Assembly (NCBI GenBank): GCA_030280995.1 | Contig: JASXTE010000005.1 | Location: forward strand, 36,908,203 to 36,972,202 | Reading direction: 5' to 3' | Source of the DNA: Hemileia vastatrix | Taxonomy: Eukaryota; Basidiomycota; Pucciniomycetes; Pucciniales; Zaghouaniaceae | DNA: 64,000 nucleotides | Part shown: positions 54,523-64,000 of the stretch, piece after piece | Layout of the letters: each line of letters begins with the position of its first letter | Numbering within the stretch: the stretch's first letter is position 1 | The notes under the pieces: model-generated | What the model saw: only the letters and a program-made list of their open reading frames with translations | Database searches by the model: none | Told to the model about the DNA's origin: nothing | Position numbers and translations under genes: made by a program

Positions 54523-57066
54523 AAATACATTAGGATGCCTTTTGGCCCTAAGAATGCCCCTTCAGTGTTTCAAAAAGTGATGGACAATACTTTTCATCAA
54601 GAAATTATGGAGGGATGGATGATGGTGTACATTGATGACATCATTATTTTTTCAAAAACCTTTGAAGATCATTTGGTTCACCTGAGTAAAGTGTTCCAGA
54701 AAATGGATGCCATCAATATGACTTTAGCCTTAAAGAAATGTAAATTTGGATTCCACTCCTTAAAGGTTTTGGGGCATGTTGTATCAGGTTTGCAAATATG
54801 TGTTGACCAAAATAAGGTGGCAGCCATACAGCATGTCAATGCACCTACCACTGTAAAGGAATTGCAGAGTTTTTTGGGTATGTGTGGTTATTACAGGCAA
54901 TATATAAAAAATTATCAGGTAATAGCAGCCCCTCTGACACAATTGATCAGAAAAGAAGTGGCTTTTGTCTGGACAAATGAGAGACAAAGAGCCTTTGATG
55001 CCTTAAAACAATGTTTGGTTTCTGCTCCAATCTTGGGCCTACCAGATTTTAACCAGCCATTTGTTTTATACACTGATGCTAGTTTTGTTGGACTAGGAGC
55101 TGCTCTCCACCAAAAACAGGTCATCAATGAGAAAATCTCTGAAGTAGTAATCTGTTATATTTCAAGAACCTTAAGAAACAGTGAATTGAAATATGGAGCC
55201 ACACAACTGGAATGTTTGGCAGTTGTGTGGGCCCTGGATAAATTACATTACTATTTGGAGGACCAGAAATTTGAGCTGGTCACTGATTGTAGTGCAGTGA
55301 AGTCATTGTTGAACATGAAGACTCCTAACAGACACATGTTTAGATGGCAGCTGGCAGTACAAGAATACAGAGGGAGGATGACAATTATCCATTGATCTTG
55401 AAATATGCATTCCAATGTGGATATGCTATCAAGATTACCCTTACCAAACAATGATTCCAATCCTGCATATGTCCCAGAAGATGAGGTGACACACATATTT
55501 GGGGTATATATTGTGGATATGGAAGAGGAATTGATGCAATTAATTTTGGCTTCATATGAGGAAAATGCTGAGTTACAAAAACTCTGTACTATCTTAAATG
55601 ATCCAAAAAATGCCTCTATTCAGCCCTTAATTAAGACATTGCCACTGAAATACCAGAATGCTCTTAACAAAGGAAAATTCTCCATTGAAGATGGGTATTT
55701 ATATTACAGGAGGAAGCTCAGCAATGTAATTGTAATAGCCCCTTCAATGAAAGAGACAATTTTAAAACTTTGCCATGATGACATATTAGCAGGTCACTTT
55801 GACTATGAAAAAACACTAATCAGACTGAAGAATACAGCCTGGTGGATGAATATGTCTGAAGATGCAAAGACATATGTTGAAAACTGTGATGCCTGCCAAA
55901 AATCTAAGAGAATGACAGGTAAGAGAGCAGGTTTGATGCAACATATTGAGAAGGCAGGAAAACCTTGGCAGATTGTTAACATGGATTTTGTCACTGGCCT
56001 TCAACCAGCAGGAAAAGAAAGTTTCAATTCTTGTTGGGTGATTGTGGATAGATTTACCAAAATGTGTAAATTCATCCCTACTCATAAAGAGGTTTCCACA
56101 AAAGAATTAGCTTTCCTGTGGTGGTTATATATGTTCAACACTGCAGGTTTTCCCAAGGCTATTATTTCTGATAGGGATCCAAAATTCACTTCTGAATTCT
56201 GGATGTCCTTGATGGATATTTGTGGGTGTGAATTGAAATTGTCCACTGCTCACCATCCTCAAACTGATGGATTGGCTGAGAGAATGATTCAAACATTAGA
56301 AGACATGATTAGAAGATATTGTGCTTTTGGTCTTGAATATAAGGATAATGAAAGTTTTACACATGACTGGGTCACTTTATTGCCTGGCTTGGAATTTGCC
56401 TACAATAGTACTGTCCACTCAGTTACTGAAAGAAAGCCTTTTGAACTATGGCTGGGATATGTACCAAATACTCCTGCTCATTTACTCAATAATAACTTAC
56501 CAAAAATTGACATTCACCCTGGTGCTAAATCTTTCCTCCAAATGCAACAATTATGTAGAAAACATGCTAATAATTGTGTGGAGAAAGCTTTTGAATATGA
56601 GAAGAAAAGATGGGATAAATCCCATAAAGATTGCACTTTTAATGAGGGGCATGAAATTTTGATTTCAACAGTAAATTTTAACTTACAAGGTAATAATAAA
56701 TTGAAGGATCCATTCATTGGTCCATTTATTGTTAAAAGAATGATAGGGACAAATGCAGTAGAAGTGATACTGTATGCACCATATGATAGGAAACATCCTG
56801 TTTTTCCTATATCATTGATAAAACCTTACAAGTCAAATGATGACTTATTTCCAAAGAGAAGAGGGAGACCTAAGAAAACTCCTTTGGAAATAGAAAATAC
56901 TGCTGAAATAGAGAAAATCCTGAATGAAAGACCCCTTACAAAAGAGAAGGGTGTTGAGTATTTATTGAGATATAAAGGCAAGTCCACTGAACATGACAGA
57001 TGGATACCTGGAAAGGAAATAAGCAATTTGGCAACTCTTCTCAAAACATTCAAAAAGAAAAAATGA
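54523..57066 (+). pseudogene. Gypsy-B RT end, RNase H, integrase, chromodomain
   Basis: Same frame as upstream. RT palm MPFGPKNAPSVFQ and YIDD (54628-54639). FLGMCGYYRQYI follows. RNase H has LYTDASFVGLG, QLECLAVVWAL and LVTDCSAVKSL. Two TGA codons (55393-55395, 55399-55401) separate RNase H from integrase. Integrase: H-x-H/CDAC zinc region, then NMDFVTGL, ISDRDPKFTS and PQTDGLAERM (D, D, E all present). The last 50 residues are a chromodomain (KGVEYLLRYKGK ... DRWIPGKEI). Such elements direct insertion to marked chromatin. Confidence 0.93.
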
Positions 57067-57106
57067 AACAGCATTTTTTTTATTGTTTTTTTTTTAGGTG
57101 AGGGAG

Positions 57107-57859
57107 TGTCAGCCAGCTGATTTGAAAGTATTAGTAAATATGATAATAAAAACTAAGTAAAGGACATCAGTAACTTACAGAGGATTGTTCAGTGGTTACA
57201 ATGCCCAAAAGAGGGCGTGAACCAATGTCCCAATTACCCTCCAAAGTGGGAAAATCCTGGAGTGGGAATAAATTCTAATCATTAAAATTAGTATATATTT
57301 CTTTCTCACCTGATGTGGGTTTTTCCCTGGGAAAATACATCACATGAGATGTATTGTTCTTTTCTTTTCTATCTTTTTATTTCTTTTTTCTCTGGAAACT
57401 TTATATTTGTTTCTCTTGTCATTTTTAGTCTCTTTATTTCCACGTCTTTGTTCTTTCTCTTTTGCCCCTAATGGGAATTATTTTATGTATCTAGTCTTTC
57501 TTGGGTCTATATAAGGGGGGGAAGATTTGGTGGAAATACCATTCCTTTTTACACACATTTATCCAGTTACCAACGTTGCCATCTTTTTTATTACTTTATA
57601 AGGTGTTACATTTACATCCTATTATTAGTTATAATTTAAAAGGCCTAAGTTCAAATATTTAATTACTGTGTTGTAAGGGTTTCAACAAATAAAATAAAAT
57701 CTTCTAATTTAAAATCCCCATTACTTTAGAAGTCACTACCTCTCAAATAACTATTATACTCTAAAATTTTCTATTGATTAGTTATATCACCTTTATATTA
57801 ACTAATATCTTGTTCAGGGTTACCATCAAATTACTATACCTCTAGTCCACACCCTGACA
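57107..57859 (+). repeat. Gypsy-B 3' LTR
   Basis: 753 bp, preceded by a purine tract AGGTGAGGGAG (57096-57106) and followed by the duplicated TAAGG. Confidence 0.95.
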
Positions 57860-57864
57860 TAAGG

Positions 57865-58510
57865 TGTTCCATAAGCAAAAATTGTCATATTTTTCAGCTT
57901 TAGATAGTTTTTTAAAGTAAAGAATAGATGCCTATGCAAATAAAATAAGTGACATGATTTTAAGAATGAAACATATATTATCAGACAGACCAAGAGAATT
58001 GCCTTTAACAAATCCTGGTCTCCAACTGAATCCAATCATAATACCACCCATCAAATTTGTATTCCTTATTGGTAAGCAAACCAAAGCCATCTGATATAGT
58101 GTTATTATGAGATCAGATAGTTGTTTAAAAGTTTCATCTTTTGAACCATTAAAAGAATGAGTTTCATAAATAAATTGAGGTTTAAAAGAAATACTGATAA
58201 CTGCTTTAATTTCATCATCTCCTGATTCAGTTAAATATTTTAAATCTTCTGGTAATTTAATTGGATAAGAATTTTTTTTATCCACTCTAGTTTTATAGTA
58301 CTTGATATTTGATATATGGCCAAACAAACAATCCAAATGAATTTTCTTCTTTAAATTTCTTTTATTCTGCTGACTTCAAACATCATTATTGTTTTTGATA
58401 TTTTGGATGATGATTGAAATGAAGTTGAATTTGAAAATGATGATAAAGAGGATAAAGAGGATGATTATAGAGAAGCAAGAGGTGATTCTGACAAAATAGA
58501 CATTTTTTTT
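57865..58510 (-). pseudogene. TET/JBP-like dioxygenase remnant, N-terminal part
   Basis: The minus strand starts near 58508 with MSILSESPLAS and a Ser-rich stretch with stops. After a frameshift near 58380 it reads HLDCLFGHISN ... GGIMIGFSWRPGFVKG ... YFKKLSKAEKYDNF and NTL up to the Gypsy-B target duplication. The frame resumes at 37152 (PSFNTF). The (I/F)GFxWRPG...G motif is like the segment before the dioxygenase fold in fungal TET/JBP-like proteins. A TAG near 57932 is a further lesion. Alternative: another transposon-linked family of unknown function. Confidence 0.5.
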
Positions 58511-59165
58511 CTCTGAACAAAAACAAATTTGGGTCAAAAACCAAAAAAAATTAAAAAGGCAAAAAAATAAAACTCACAAAATTTAGTTTGTTTATTCAAC
58601 ATTAAGGACTTTATTGATAAAAATTAATCCAAACAACTAATTTTTGAAAAGAAAACCATTACTAAAACTGTCCTTGAAAAAAAATTGAAACAAAAATAAA
58701 ATAAAATAAAATAAAAACAAACATCAGTAAAAATTTTTGCCAAAAAATGAATTTTAAAGTTATTTGGTGTTGGATATACCAACTAAAGTCCTTGAAAAAA
58801 AAAGATAAAAAAATTATAATAATAAAATTAAACCAAAAAAAAAATTGTATCAGAAATTTTTTTCCCAAAAATAAATATCAAAATTTTAAGCACACACAAA
58901 ATTTGATTTTGATTCAGCTTGAACCATGAAATTTTTTTTTATAATATTCTGTAAAAAAAAACTAAAAAAAAACAAAATAATGTTAATAAAAATAACAAAT
59001 ATTTTCTTTTACATACTCCCATATTACCCCTCCTTTTCTGCCTCTTTTACCTCTTTTTTGAGTCCTCAACCCCGAGGTGAGGTAAGAGGGGAGGGGGGGA
59101 GGGAGGGGAAGTGGTGGAGGGGAGAAGGGGGAGAGGGGAAGTGGTGGAGGGGAGAAAGGTGAGAG
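58511..59165. repeat. A-rich low-complexity region
   Basis: Many A runs, then T-rich and G-rich sequence. No coding or RNA feature. Confidence 0.6.
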
Positions 59166-59413
59166 GGTGAGAGGGGGAGAGGGGGAGAGGGGGAGAGGGG
59201 GAGAGGGGGAGAGGGGGAGAGGGGGAGAGGGGGAGAGGGGGAGAGGGGGAGAGGGGGAGAGGGGGAGAGGGGGAGAGGGGGAGAGGGGGAGAGGGGGAGA
59301 GGGGGAGAGGGGGAGAGGGGGAGAGGGGGAGAGGGGGAGAGGGGGAGAGGGGGAGAGGGGGAGAGGGGGAGAGGGGGAGAGGGGGAGAGGGGGAGAGGGG
59401 GAGAGGGGGAGAG
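59166..59413 (+). repeat. Microsatellite (AGAGGGGG)n, about 31 units
   Basis: Nearly perfect 8-bp repeat over about 250 bp. The plus strand is pure purine with five-G runs every eight bases, so G-quadruplex or triplex formation is plausible. The open frame that crosses it (RGGEGERG repeats) exists because an 8-bp repeat has no stop in any frame. Confidence 0.95.
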
Positions 59414-59982
59414 AGTTGAGAGGTGGCCTAAAGGGGGTAAAGGGAGGAAAAAGAGTGCCTAAAGGGGGGAAAGGTGAGGAACAGAATAAGGGGGGAAAGG
59501 GGGGTTGAGGCAGTCAAGAAGGGGGTAAAGGAGGGGAAAAGAGCAGGACAAGAGAGAAAAGAGGGAGAGAGAAAATAAAAAAAATTAGTTTAACCTTGAA
59601 AAAAAATAAATGAAGCAATTACCAAAAAAAAAAAAAGAAAACAAAAAAAAGCAAAAAAAAAAAAAAAATCATGATTAACAAATAAAAATTCAATAAAAAT
59701 GAAAAAATGACTTACCTGGCGAGATGAGTTAGAGAAAATGCAACCAAAATAATTTAGTGATGTTTGAGGAGAGGAGGAAAAGGATATGAGTGAAGAATGA
59801 AAAAAAGAACGACTGAAAAAATATGCAATTTCATGTTGAGCTGGTGAAAGAAAACCAATGAGCCAACCAAAAAAGAGATATTCACTGTAAATTCAAAAAA
59901 AATGAATATGCAACAAACAAAAATACCAACCCAAGTGAATAAATTATACAAAGTGGAAATTTGTAAAGTATGAAAAAAAAAA
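59414..59982. other. G-rich then A-rich flank of Harbinger; splice-donor fragment
   Basis: Contains at 59706-59800 the stretch shared with 33764-33853. The minus strand reads ACTCATCTCGCCAG followed by GTAAGTC, like the end of a first exon. No coding frame is accepted. Confidence 0.5.
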
Positions 59983-61205
59983 TTAAAAGTGTTGTGTGTC
60001 AAAATGGTGGAGGGTGATTGGCATAATGACAGAGCGTATGCTGGTTGAATGTATGCTTTGTGATTCAAGGGAGGGGAGAGCCGGTACTGGTTCAGGATCT
60101 TCTTCTTCATAAAGATCATTACACTCATCCTTTAAGTCAGCTAGGATATTGTGGAGTATAACACAAGTCATGATCCAATGATTTGCAGTTTTGATCTTCA
60201 ATTTTTTTTGAAATTGGATTCTGAGTTCCTGGAGACTAGAAAATCTATCTTTAAATTACCAATAGAATTTTCAATCTGTACTCTTGATTGGGCAAGGTGA
60301 TAATTAAAGGTGGTTTTGGGGTCATTTTCTAAAGTTTCACCATGGAAAGCAGGTATAATGTACTTTCCACTTGCATATGCTGAGTCTGCAGGAAGGTACT
60401 GAGATTTGTCAAAGTATAAGTCAGGAGTTTGAGAAATCCTCATTCTTTAAAGGATGGAAGAGTCATGACATGAGCTGGGGCAGCCACTATGAAAAGAAAT
60501 AAATTTTTTCTTGACATCACATACAAGTTGAACAGCAATAGAGTATCTAGAAAGAAGATAAAAAGTCAGTTTATGAAAGATGTGAAATTGGAGAACATTT
60601 TGAAGAAATATTTTTTTGCAATCAAAATAATTGTTGCCATCATAAGCAGGCTTTTGAATCAAAGGTATAGTTGTACCATCAACAAATCCTACACATCCAG
60701 GGAAACCTTCAGCTTGCATTACTTGAGAGGATTCAAGTTGCTGTTGTGGAGTTGGCCAAGCAAGTGTTTGAGACTTGAGGGAAAGGATAGCAATCATACA
60801 GTGCTTGGTGTATAATATCACCATCACATATCCTATGGTAAAGAGATTTTCCAAACGTCTTATAGCAGCACCATTTCCATTTGAGCCAAAGCAACATACT
60901 GCAACAGCAAGTTGAATAGCAGGATCATGCTGTTTATTTTGAGAATTGTTATGAAATATAGAATGTTTGGAGATGAGTTGATAAAGTTTGAAGAAAGAAT
61001 TGGGAGAAGTTTGAAATAGTTGAGTGAAGTTTAGTTGAGGAATGTTGAGAATGGAGTGGAGATCATATCTGGGATCATGATGAAGATTTGGCCCCCTTGG
61101 ATTTATGTAACACTTTTTGGAAAGAAAAGACATATAGGCTAAAGCATCTTCCAAATCAGAGTCTGTTTTATAGTAAAGAACTAAAAGTAAAGCAATAGCA
61201 TTCAT
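59983..61205 (-). pseudogene. PIF/Harbinger transposase
   Basis: Three minus-strand blocks. Block 1 (61205-60447) has an N-terminal part, then AVCCFGSNGNGAAIRRLENL, then GFPGCVGFVDGTTIPL with the first catalytic Asp. An apparent intron (about 60540-60610, acceptor TTTCTAG, donor lost) lies before YSIAVQLVCD. It ends in a TAA. Block 2 (60443-60198) has YLPADSAYASGKYIIPAF (second Asp) and SRVQIENSIGNLK (Glu). Block 3 (about 60230-59983) continues after a 1-nt frameshift with FSSLQELR ... TANHWIMTCVILHNILADL. So the DDE residues survive but stop, donor loss and frameshift make it inactive. The family cuts and pastes with 3-bp target duplications; ends were not found. Confidence 0.88.
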
Positions 61206-62058
61206 AGTTGAGTGAAGTAGCTGCCTAGTAGAGAGGTGTTATATAGTTGTCAGTGGAAGGCTTATGTGATGAGGGAAGTGGGAATTCACCACCAAATGTG
61301 TAGTTGGGGTGTGTAGATAGAAAAAAACTCTAAGTGTTTGCCACCAAAATTAAGTAGCATAGAGTGAGGAAAGACTTAAGGATGGCATCAGCAATTATAA
61401 GTCATGTGACTTTCTTAAAAATCCATCATGGATGTGATCACCACCAAAATTTAGAATGAAGAGTGACATAAGGAAGGTATCCACAATTATATGTCATGTG
61501 ACTTGTTTACAAAACAATCATGGATGTGATGAGTTTGGGATCAGGAATTAGGAATGGAAATTGGGGTATAAGAGGCTGATTAATGCATGATCATGCATTT
61601 CTTACCCATTAGCCCAAGGGCTAGTGGTTAAGAATCATCCACAATTATAAATGTTGGATCCAGGGAAAAAAAACTCCTGATCCCTAATTGCAGATCCGCT
61701 AACATTGATATCCCCTAATGTGCACCTAACAATCCACTACAATCTATGTAGATGTTCTTAATTTACACCTCCAAAAATTAAATTTCATTCCTCACCCACA
61801 TCACCAACGGGGGAGTAAGCGACACAGCACATACAATCATCAAACCTTGTCAATATATTAATCAGAGCAATAGGCGGTTTTGTTGTCTCAAACTTTTGCC
61901 AAGTAAGTATTTAGTTTGAGAGAGAGAATCAAATTAAATCAAGTTTAAAAGATCATATATACAGATACCCTTCTGTGATCATCGATTGACCTTCATCACG
62001 TTATTTTCGTTTTGAGAATTACGAAAACAAAAGGGATGAATGACAGTCAATTGTTTAA
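61206..62058. other. Region between Harbinger and NTF2; no gene
   Basis: Two direct repeats of about 95 bp (about 61350-61447 and 61448-61540, shared GTCATGTGACTT and ATCATGGATGTGAT). An 18-bp perfect palindrome lies at 61582-61599. The right part is the 3' region of the NTF2 gene. Confidence 0.5.
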
Positions 62059-62883
62059 TTAACCCTGAAATATGATCACCACATAAATGATCATAAATTA
62101 AAGTGGAATCAGTGTCATGTAGCATGAATGAGAAAGAAAAAACTGACATAGACTAGTCGGAAGATATCGTTTAGTACAAAATATGTACCGTTTTCTTGAA
62201 TGAGATGAAAAGCCTGAGAAAAGCCTAAGGAGTTACCTTCTTCATCGGTCTAAGAAGAGAAAAAAAGACTTGAGAACAAGGATGTTGAACAAAAGAGTGA
62301 GTGAAGAAAAAATAATACAAACAGTTAAACGACCAGTGACGAGAACGAGGAGACTAGGAATGGTAGGGTTTGAGGGTTGAGCATCGAGAGTATGTATTTG
62401 ATGAGAAACTTTTGAAAAAGGGAGTTCTTGAAGTTTTTTGACGATATCAGCCGTACCGACGAATTGAGCAGCTTCAAAGCTCAACATTGACTGATCGCGC
62501 TGATTGGGAAGAAAAAGATGAGAGGGAGAGGGAGAGGGAGACAGTTGATGGACGAACGTAGAGAGGAGCTAGTTGAGATCTGTCGGAGTCACTGGAGAAA
62601 GATGGATGAGAAGAGGAAAGAGAAGAGAGGATAAAAGGGAGAGACGGACAACTTCTGATAGCTGTTGGAAGAGAAGACCCAAGGCCAAGAATGAGTTTAA
62701 ATGATAAAGAAAAAAGAAAAAGAAAAAAAGAAAAAAGACTGACTAGAACTGGACGAACTGAAGAATGAAGAAATAAAATAAAATAAAAAGTAAATAAATA
62801 AATAAATAAATAAACAAGGATTATTAATGAGGAAAAGAATGAAAAATGATTACTTGGTTGGCAATATCGGCAGGAGAAGTCAT
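62059..62883 (-). CDS. NTF2: Nuclear transport factor 2, 7 exons with micro-exons
   Basis: Exons on the minus strand: 62883-62854 (30 nt), 62757-62744 (14 nt), 62661-62650 (12 nt), 62591-62558 (34 nt), 62499-62323 (177 nt), 62249-62148 (102 nt), 62064-62059 (6 nt, GGT and stop). All six introns are GT-AG, 58-96 nt. They join to 375 nt, 124 residues, the usual NTF2 length. Family stretches seen are FVQFYYQKF, DSDRSQLAPLYRDQSML, ELPFSKVSHQIHTLDAQP, LVLVTGRLT, GFSQAFHLI and NDIFRL. NTF2 carries RanGDP into the nucleus by binding FG-repeat nucleoporins. The start chosen (MTSPADIANQ) gives the family length; an upstream in-frame ATG would add 41 residues unlike the family. Coding is intact, so the gene is likely functional. 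Confidence 0.94.
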
Positions 62884-63644
62884 CGTGCAGTTAATTTGAT
62901 TGAGTTGGGGCGAGAAGGTTGGAGTGGAAGGCCGAGGGCGCCCATTTCGGTGGCATGATTTTGACGTAACTCCGATGATTTTTTCTAGTCTTTTAGCTTC
63001 ACACAAGAGCCAACAACTTTACTAATTCTCATCTTCCTCTCTTTCTATTTCTACTTGAGTTTCAACTAGACCTCTATCTTCTTGAGAAAATGTTTGGCCT
63101 GTAGTGATTCCTTCTCTCAGCTTAACCTATATATACCTTCCTTTGAATTGAATTGCTTTTTCCCTATTTCTAATCTGTAAAATATATCCTACTTTCTTTT
63201 TGTTTATCTCCCCACGATAATCATTTTAACGTCACCTTGTCTCTTATTTTGAGCATTCATATCCTCAAGTCTCATCTTTACTTTTCCATTATGGTGAGTT
63301 TCTTGAATAACATCTTGCAGACACTTTTTTTTATCGTCATCTTAACCTCTTCATAATTTTTTATTTATTTTGGAACAGTAGTATACCAATTTATATAAGT
63401 TCTGTGAATATTTCAAATCGGAAGGTTTTTCTATCGAAACTTGAACGTCACCGGACTTGATTTTAAGAAAGTGGGCTACGAAAAATACAAAAAAAAAAAA
63501 GAGATCAACCGAATAATAACACTCAAAAGTAATCTATCATTTTCTTTATATATATATATATATTACGACTATCAAACTAAATGTCACCATCCAATATTAA
63601 GAAATGAAAATCATCAACTCCATTTCAAAATAAGATATCAAACC
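62884..63644 (+). promoter_or_regulatory. Divergent promoter region between NTF2 and secreted protein B
   Basis: About 760 bp between two genes that point away from each other. Contains CT-rich stretches near the NTF2 side and a (TA)n run at 63546-63563 about 80-100 bp before the secreted protein start. No coding sequence. Confidence 0.5.
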
Positions 63645-63962
63645 ATGTTACTTTTCATCAACATACTGGTCTATCTTATTTCTTTCAACATATTAACGGT
63701 ATTAGGCAGTTGTCCAAATTGTGGACTTGATGTACAACCCAGTATAAAAGATGTAAACCGTCCTTGTGGAGTCACAGTCGTTTGTGATACTTGTCTTAAT
63801 TCTAGTGGAAGGTGTCAACAAAATGATGTCCATCGGCATGTTAAATGTCCAATTTGTAATCATGAAACTAAAAAAGTGTTTGATTGTGTAGGTCCTCATC
63901 ATTTACAAGTGTGCTCTAAGTCTCCTAAAAAAGTTGAAAAGTTAACTTTGGATAATTCGTAA
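63645..63962 (+). CDS. Small cysteine-rich secreted protein (candidate effector), copy B
   Basis: The start at 63645 gives 105 residues with a signal peptide (MLLFINILVYLISFNIL..., cleavage near VLG-SC). An upstream in-frame ATG at 63441 would put a charged, non-secreted stretch first, so the later start is preferred. Ten cysteines follow C-x2-C-x14-C-x5-C-x2-C-x6-C-x10-C-x2-C-x9-C-x8-C, the pattern of the protein at 20513-20851. Shared words are CPxC, VVC and VKC, and FNIL in the signal peptide. Histidines (VHRH, PHH) lie near C-x2-C pairs. The family is not recognised. No intron seen. Secretion is likely; what it does outside the cell is unknown. Confidence 0.8.
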   Translation: MLLFINILVYLISFNILTVLGSCPNCGLDVQPSIKDVNRPCGVTVVCDTCLNSSGRCQQNDVHRHVKCPICNHETKKVFDCVGPHHLQVCSKSPKKVEKLTLDNS

Positions 63963-64000
63963 TGGGTTTGTCCATCATCATCGCCATCATCATCATATTT

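Larger units (their letters stand above)
37153..57859 (+). mobile_element. Gypsy-B, chromovirus-type LTR retrotransposon, split by Gypsy-A
   Basis: LTRs of 753 bp each (37153-37905 and 57107-57859) have ends TGTCAGCC and CCCTGACA. The target duplication TAAGG at 37148-37152 and 57860-57864 is perfect. By eye the LTRs differ at about ten positions. The element's own length without the 12,008-bp Gypsy-A insertion and its 4-bp duplication is about 8.7 kb. Coding order: ORF1, gag, protease, RT, RNase H, integrase, chromodomain. A few stops (38968, 54520, 55393, 55399) are the only lesions besides the insertion, so it is a young element. Confidence 0.95.

Noticed and set aside
59167..59508. 113-codon open frame with RGGEGERG repeats
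   Set aside because: It is simply the 8-bp microsatellite, which has no stop codon in any frame of that strand; no start context or conserved partner.
61605..61640. tRNA-like promoter box (GGGCTAGTGGTTAAGAATC)
   Set aside because: No cloverleaf and no convincing B box follow; a tRNA gene or SINE head cannot be supported.

Overview
The window looks like a basidiomycete nuclear genome, most likely a rust fungus (Pucciniales). The evidence is an AT-rich, transposon-dominated landscape; host genes with many short GT-AG introns; two small cysteine-rich secreted proteins of the candidate-effector type; Ty3/Gypsy elements of fungal type; and a broken TET/JBP-like dioxygenase gene, a family known to be expanded in basidiomycetes. 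The genus is not proven by anything seen here.

Only four intact host genes are supported. They are a nine-exon succinate-semialdehyde dehydrogenase (17832-20113, minus), a seven-exon nuclear transport factor 2 with two micro-exons (62059-62883, minus), and two secreted proteins (20513-20851, minus; 63645-63962, plus) that share ten cysteines in nearly identical spacing and form one family.

Mobile DNA fills most of the rest. 1-3470: minus-strand Gypsy gag-protease fragment with primer-binding site and LTR remnant. 3478-9020: decayed minus-strand relative of Gypsy-B, split by a 1220-bp solo LTR. 9021-13220: a 1.72-kb direct tandem repeat whose second unit carries another solo LTR. 16368-17415: internally deleted Tc1-like element. 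17614, 24324 and 34802: three copies of a ~197-bp MITE with TA target duplications. 24824-25540 and 34191-35727: two decayed copies of a coiled-coil/DNA-binding-like family. 27557-33575: decayed Gypsy-C split by a 1178-bp solo LTR. 59983-61205: broken PIF/Harbinger transposase.

The centrepiece is a three-level nest. A TET/JBP-like gene on the minus strand was split by Gypsy-B (37153-57859, target duplication TAAGG, 753-bp LTRs). Gypsy-B was in turn split by Gypsy-A (39024-51031, target duplication ATGG, LTRs of 1174 and 1130 bp). Gypsy-A landed inside what looks like a 55-nt spliceosomal intron near the start of the first Gypsy-B reading frame.

The most unusual signal is about 25 copies, within Gypsy-A, of a small motif: a 4-bp stem, a 6-nt loop and a TAAACTGG tail. 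Several stem types show compensating changes. The motif occurs both inside the pol reading frame and in the 1.9 kb after it, which suggests a repeated RNA (or DNA) structure rather than a peptide repeat. Gypsy-A and its minus-strand relative also share a canonical -1 frameshift heptamer between protease and polymerase.
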